Positions 5,886 through 7,054 of a stretch of 7,054 bases of DNA are shown one piece after another (within the stretch, counting starts at the first letter, position 1; each line of letters begins with the position of its first letter). The DNA comes from JAAFIP01 sp043777795. Its GTDB lineage: Bacteria > Pseudomonadota > Gammaproteobacteria > Burkholderiales > Burkholderiaceae_C. The notes beneath the pieces are model-generated. The model saw only the letters and a list, made by a program, of their open reading frames with translations, ran no database searches and was not told the DNA's origin. The DNA lies in assembly GCA_043777795.1 (NCBI GenBank), contig JAYWHJ010000291.1, positions 1 to 7,054 on the forward strand. Direction: 5' to 3'. A program made the translations under genes and the position numbers.

Positions 5886-6091
5886 GAAAGGGATCCCTGT
5901 ACCGCGATGGGTATCGAAAGGACCCGAGGAGACAACCTTCACTGCATCTATAACGAACCAGCCAGCGTTCGCGCTGACAGACTCTTAGAGGATGCACTCC
6001 AGAAGATATGGGAACTAAAACCCAAACTTCAAGAGGGGTGTGTAACCGGGTCAACGATAGCGCATGCGTCAGTCAGGCTATCGCTTGTAAA
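5886..6091. other. 206-bp gap between convergent patatin and phasin genes
   Basis: No supported gene is visible. On the plus strand 5907-6095 is open for 62 codons but lacks a ribosome site and uses codons unlike the neighbours (TTA, ATA, CTA, AGA, AGG). Near the phasin stop CGATAGC (6055-6061) and GCTATCG (6077-6083) could form a 7-bp stem with a 15-nt loop. It has no T run on the minus strand, so it may protect the phasin mRNA 3' end rather than terminate. The stretch would form the 3' part of a phasin transcript that ends at the 5860-5885 hairpin. Confidence 0.5.
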
Positions 6092-6622
6092 TTAACGCTT
6101 CTTGGCAGCGGTTTTGGCAGTAGCTGCAACGTTGTTGAAGTTCTGCTCGGCCATTTCGCCAGCTTGCTTGACAGCTTTTTGCACGGAGTCAAATGCATTG
6201 TTGGCAGCGGACACAGCGCTTTTCATCATGGCGACAGCCGACTCTGAACCAGCTGGTGCGTTTTTGGATGCGGTGTCCATCAAAGACATGAACTTTTGCT
6301 GGCCTTCTGCGGCTTGGGCTTCAAAAGCGGCACCGAGCTCGGCACCGGTGCTGGAAGCGATGTCGTACAGGTGGCGGCTGTAAGAAGCGGTCTTTTCAGC
6401 CAAAGGCTGGAACAGGCCAGCCTGCAGGGCCAACAGCTCTTGTGCGTCTTTCACGCTCAGGGCGGCTTTGGCATTGTCAGAGGCTTCGGACAAAGCGGCT
6501 TTGGAAGCGTGGATGTTCAGTTCCATCAGCTTCTCTACGCCAGCGAAGGCTTTGTTGGTCAGGCCGAACATGGCTTCTACGTTGGCTTTTTGTGCGGAAA
6601 GGATTTGGTCTACGGTCATCAT
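6092..6622 (-). CDS. phaP: Phasin family protein (polyhydroxyalkanoate granule-associated)
   Basis: A small amphipathic protein that coats polyhydroxyalkanoate storage granules in the cytoplasm and controls their number and size. The 176 residues are typical for betaproteobacterial PhaP. The N-terminal motif TVDQILSAQKANVEAMFGLTNKAFAGVEKL matches the phasin family (stretch given as its first and last parts: TVDQILSAQKANVEAM, then FGLTNKAFAGVEKL). The rest is almost wholly alpha-helical and rich in Ala, Glu, Lys and Gln, with LNIHASKAALSEA and LALQAGLFQPLAEKTASYSRHLYDI segments characteristic of PhaP. The C-terminus is Ala/Lys-rich (ATAKTAAKKR), as in relatives. There is no signal peptide or membrane segment. 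GGAG at 6634-6631 is 8 nt before ATG 6622; the adjacent ATG 6619 is an alternative. It is a single-gene unit with its own consensus-like promoter and two palindromic operators, probably PhaR sites. No other pha gene is in the window. Confidence 0.93.
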   Translation of the reverse strand: MMTVDQILSAQKANVEAMFGLTNKAFAGVEKLMELNIHASKAALSEASDNAKAALSVKDAQELLALQAGLFQPLAEKTASYSRHLYDIASSTGAELGAAFEAQAAEGQQKFMSLMDTASKNAPAGSESAVAMMKSAVSAANNAFDSVQKAVKQAGEMAEQNFNNVAATAKTAAKKR

Positions 6623-6674
6623 GGTGTTTTCTCCAAAAGTTGATATGAGGGAAATAACTGCTCTGACTCGACTA

Positions 6675-6690
6675 TGTTGCAGTGCAGCAT
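6675..6690 (-). promoter_or_regulatory. Phasin operator 1 (PhaR-like site at the transcription start)
   Basis: The minus strand contains TGCTGCACTGCAACA (6689-6675), which matches operator 2 at 13 of 15 positions (shared form TGCTGCACYGCARCA). It begins just downstream of the predicted transcription start near 6691. A bound repressor there would block initiation or early elongation. PhaR as the binding protein is inferred from the phasin context and the TGC/GCA symmetry. Confidence 0.65.
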
Positions 6691-6697
6691 GGGATGA

Positions 6698-6725
6698 ATT
6701 ATAGGGTTATCCCGCGGCAGTGCAA
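6698..6725 (-). promoter_or_regulatory. Sigma-70 promoter of the phasin gene
   Basis: Minus-strand TATAAT (6703-6698) is a perfect -10 box, preceded at 16 bp by TTGCAC (6725-6720) as a partial -35 box (TTG conserved). The predicted start near 6691 gives a leader of about 70 nt with the GGAG site at 6634-6631. Confidence 0.75.
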
Positions 6726-6727
6726 GG

Positions 6728-6754
6728 TATTTTTGCTGCGGTGCAGCAAAAATA
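6728..6754 (-). promoter_or_regulatory. Phasin operator 2 (27-bp palindrome upstream of the -35 box)
   Basis: TATTTTTGCTGC (6728-6739) and GCAGCAAAAATA (6743-6754) are perfect 12-bp inverted arms around a 3-bp centre. The minus-strand core TGCTGCACCGCAGCA matches operator 1. The palindrome ends 2 bp before the -35 box. The arm order (T run first, A run last) excludes an intrinsic terminator and points to a dimeric protein site, probably PhaR. Confidence 0.7.
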
Positions 6755-6830
6755 GTGCATTCTAGGGAGTAGTTTCTAATATGCCGCGTTGCGCCTAAAG
6801 CGTCATATTGTTGACACTGAGACCAGGCGC

Positions 6831-7054
6831 TTAAAACAAACGGCGCACCCGTTCCAGGTCTTCGGGCGTATCTACACCCGTGCCCGGTGCCTGGCTGGTT
6901 ACGTGCACGGCGATGCGGTGGCCGTGCCACAGGGCGCGCAGTTGTTCGAGTTGTTCACTTACCTCAATGGGCGCTTGGGGCAGGGTGGGGAACTGCCTGA
7001 GAAACCCCACCCGGTAGCTGTAGATGCCCACATGGCGCAGCGGTTTGGGTGCAA
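6831..7054 (-). CDS. kdsB: 3-deoxy-manno-octulosonate cytidylyltransferase KdsB (3' end only)
   Basis: The last 73 codons of KdsB, the cytoplasmic enzyme that activates Kdo with CTP to CMP-Kdo for lipopolysaccharide inner-core synthesis. The gene runs off the right edge, so the N-terminal nucleotide-binding half is absent. Visible are PLRHVGIYSYRVGFLRQF, then PIEVSEQLEQLRALWHGHRI, then the C-terminal signature GTGVDTPEDLERVRRLF. These correspond to the conserved H-x-G-x-Y-x-Y, E-x-LEQLR and GVDTPEDL segments of KdsB. An in-frame GTG at 7031 is an internal valine codon, not a start. The stop is at 6833-6831. Downstream lies the phasin control region, 208 bp before the phasin start; no clear terminator separates them (a 6-bp GCGCCT/AGGCGC stem at 6791-6830 is weak). 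The identification is firm from the C-terminal motifs. Confidence 0.95.
   Translation of the reverse strand, partial: APKPLRHVGIYSYRVGFLRQFPTLPQAPIEVSEQLEQLRALWHGHRIAVHVTSQAPGTGVDTPEDLERVRRLF

Noticed and set aside
5886..6091. tRNA or other known structured RNA in the convergent gap
   Set aside because: No cloverleaf, no GTTCRANYC-like T arm and no CCA-compatible acceptor stem could be found on either strand.
6728..6754. Palindrome upstream of the phasin considered as a kdsB terminator
   Set aside because: The T run precedes and the A run follows the GC core on both strands, the reverse of an intrinsic terminator; it fits a protein operator.

Overview
The window looks like chromosomal DNA of a Burkholderiales betaproteobacterium, most likely Comamonadaceae (Rhodoferax-like). 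The evidence is the GC-rich coding style, a polyhydroxyalkanoate granule phasin with a PhaR-like control region, a Kdo-pathway gene (Gram-negative outer membrane), and an Aap-type general amino-acid ABC transporter. The genus is an inference from protein resemblance; no rRNA or other marker is present.

Layout, left to right. Positions 1-3016 (minus strand) carry a general L-amino-acid ABC transporter operon read right to left: periplasmic binding protein aapJ, permease aapQ, and permease aapM, which is cut by the left edge. The ATPase gene aapP would be expected beyond the edge. A strong terminator-like stem-loop sits between aapJ and aapQ, and a possible sigma-54 promoter precedes aapJ. Positions 3196-3954 (minus) encode an HSD10-like short-chain 3-hydroxyacyl-CoA dehydrogenase, probably for isoleucine or fatty-acid breakdown. 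A perfect 16-bp palindrome lies in its upstream region. Divergent from it, 4101-4556 (plus) encodes a GNAT acetyltransferase.

Positions 4557-4899 hold no convincing gene. They contain a hexanucleotide tandem repeat and a striking 105-bp imperfect palindrome that looks like a dispersed extragenic repeat or a structured RNA. Positions 4900-5856 (plus) encode a patatin-like phospholipase with a lipoprotein signal, followed by a hairpin terminator whose T-run faces minus-strand transcription. Positions 6092-6622 (minus) encode a phasin. Its promoter has a consensus -10 box and is bracketed by two copies of one 15-bp palindromic motif, probably PhaR operators. Positions 6831-7054 (minus) are the 3' end of kdsB.

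Functionally the window combines amino-acid uptake (Aap), acyl-CoA oxidation that could use the carbon of those amino acids, and carbon storage (phasin). The genes appear to be separate transcription units rather than one system. I found no clear defence system, mobile element or novel multigene system. The most unusual items are the regulatory and non-coding structures: the 105-bp palindrome, the bracketed phasin promoter, the palindrome upstream of the dehydrogenase, and the intra-operon terminator.
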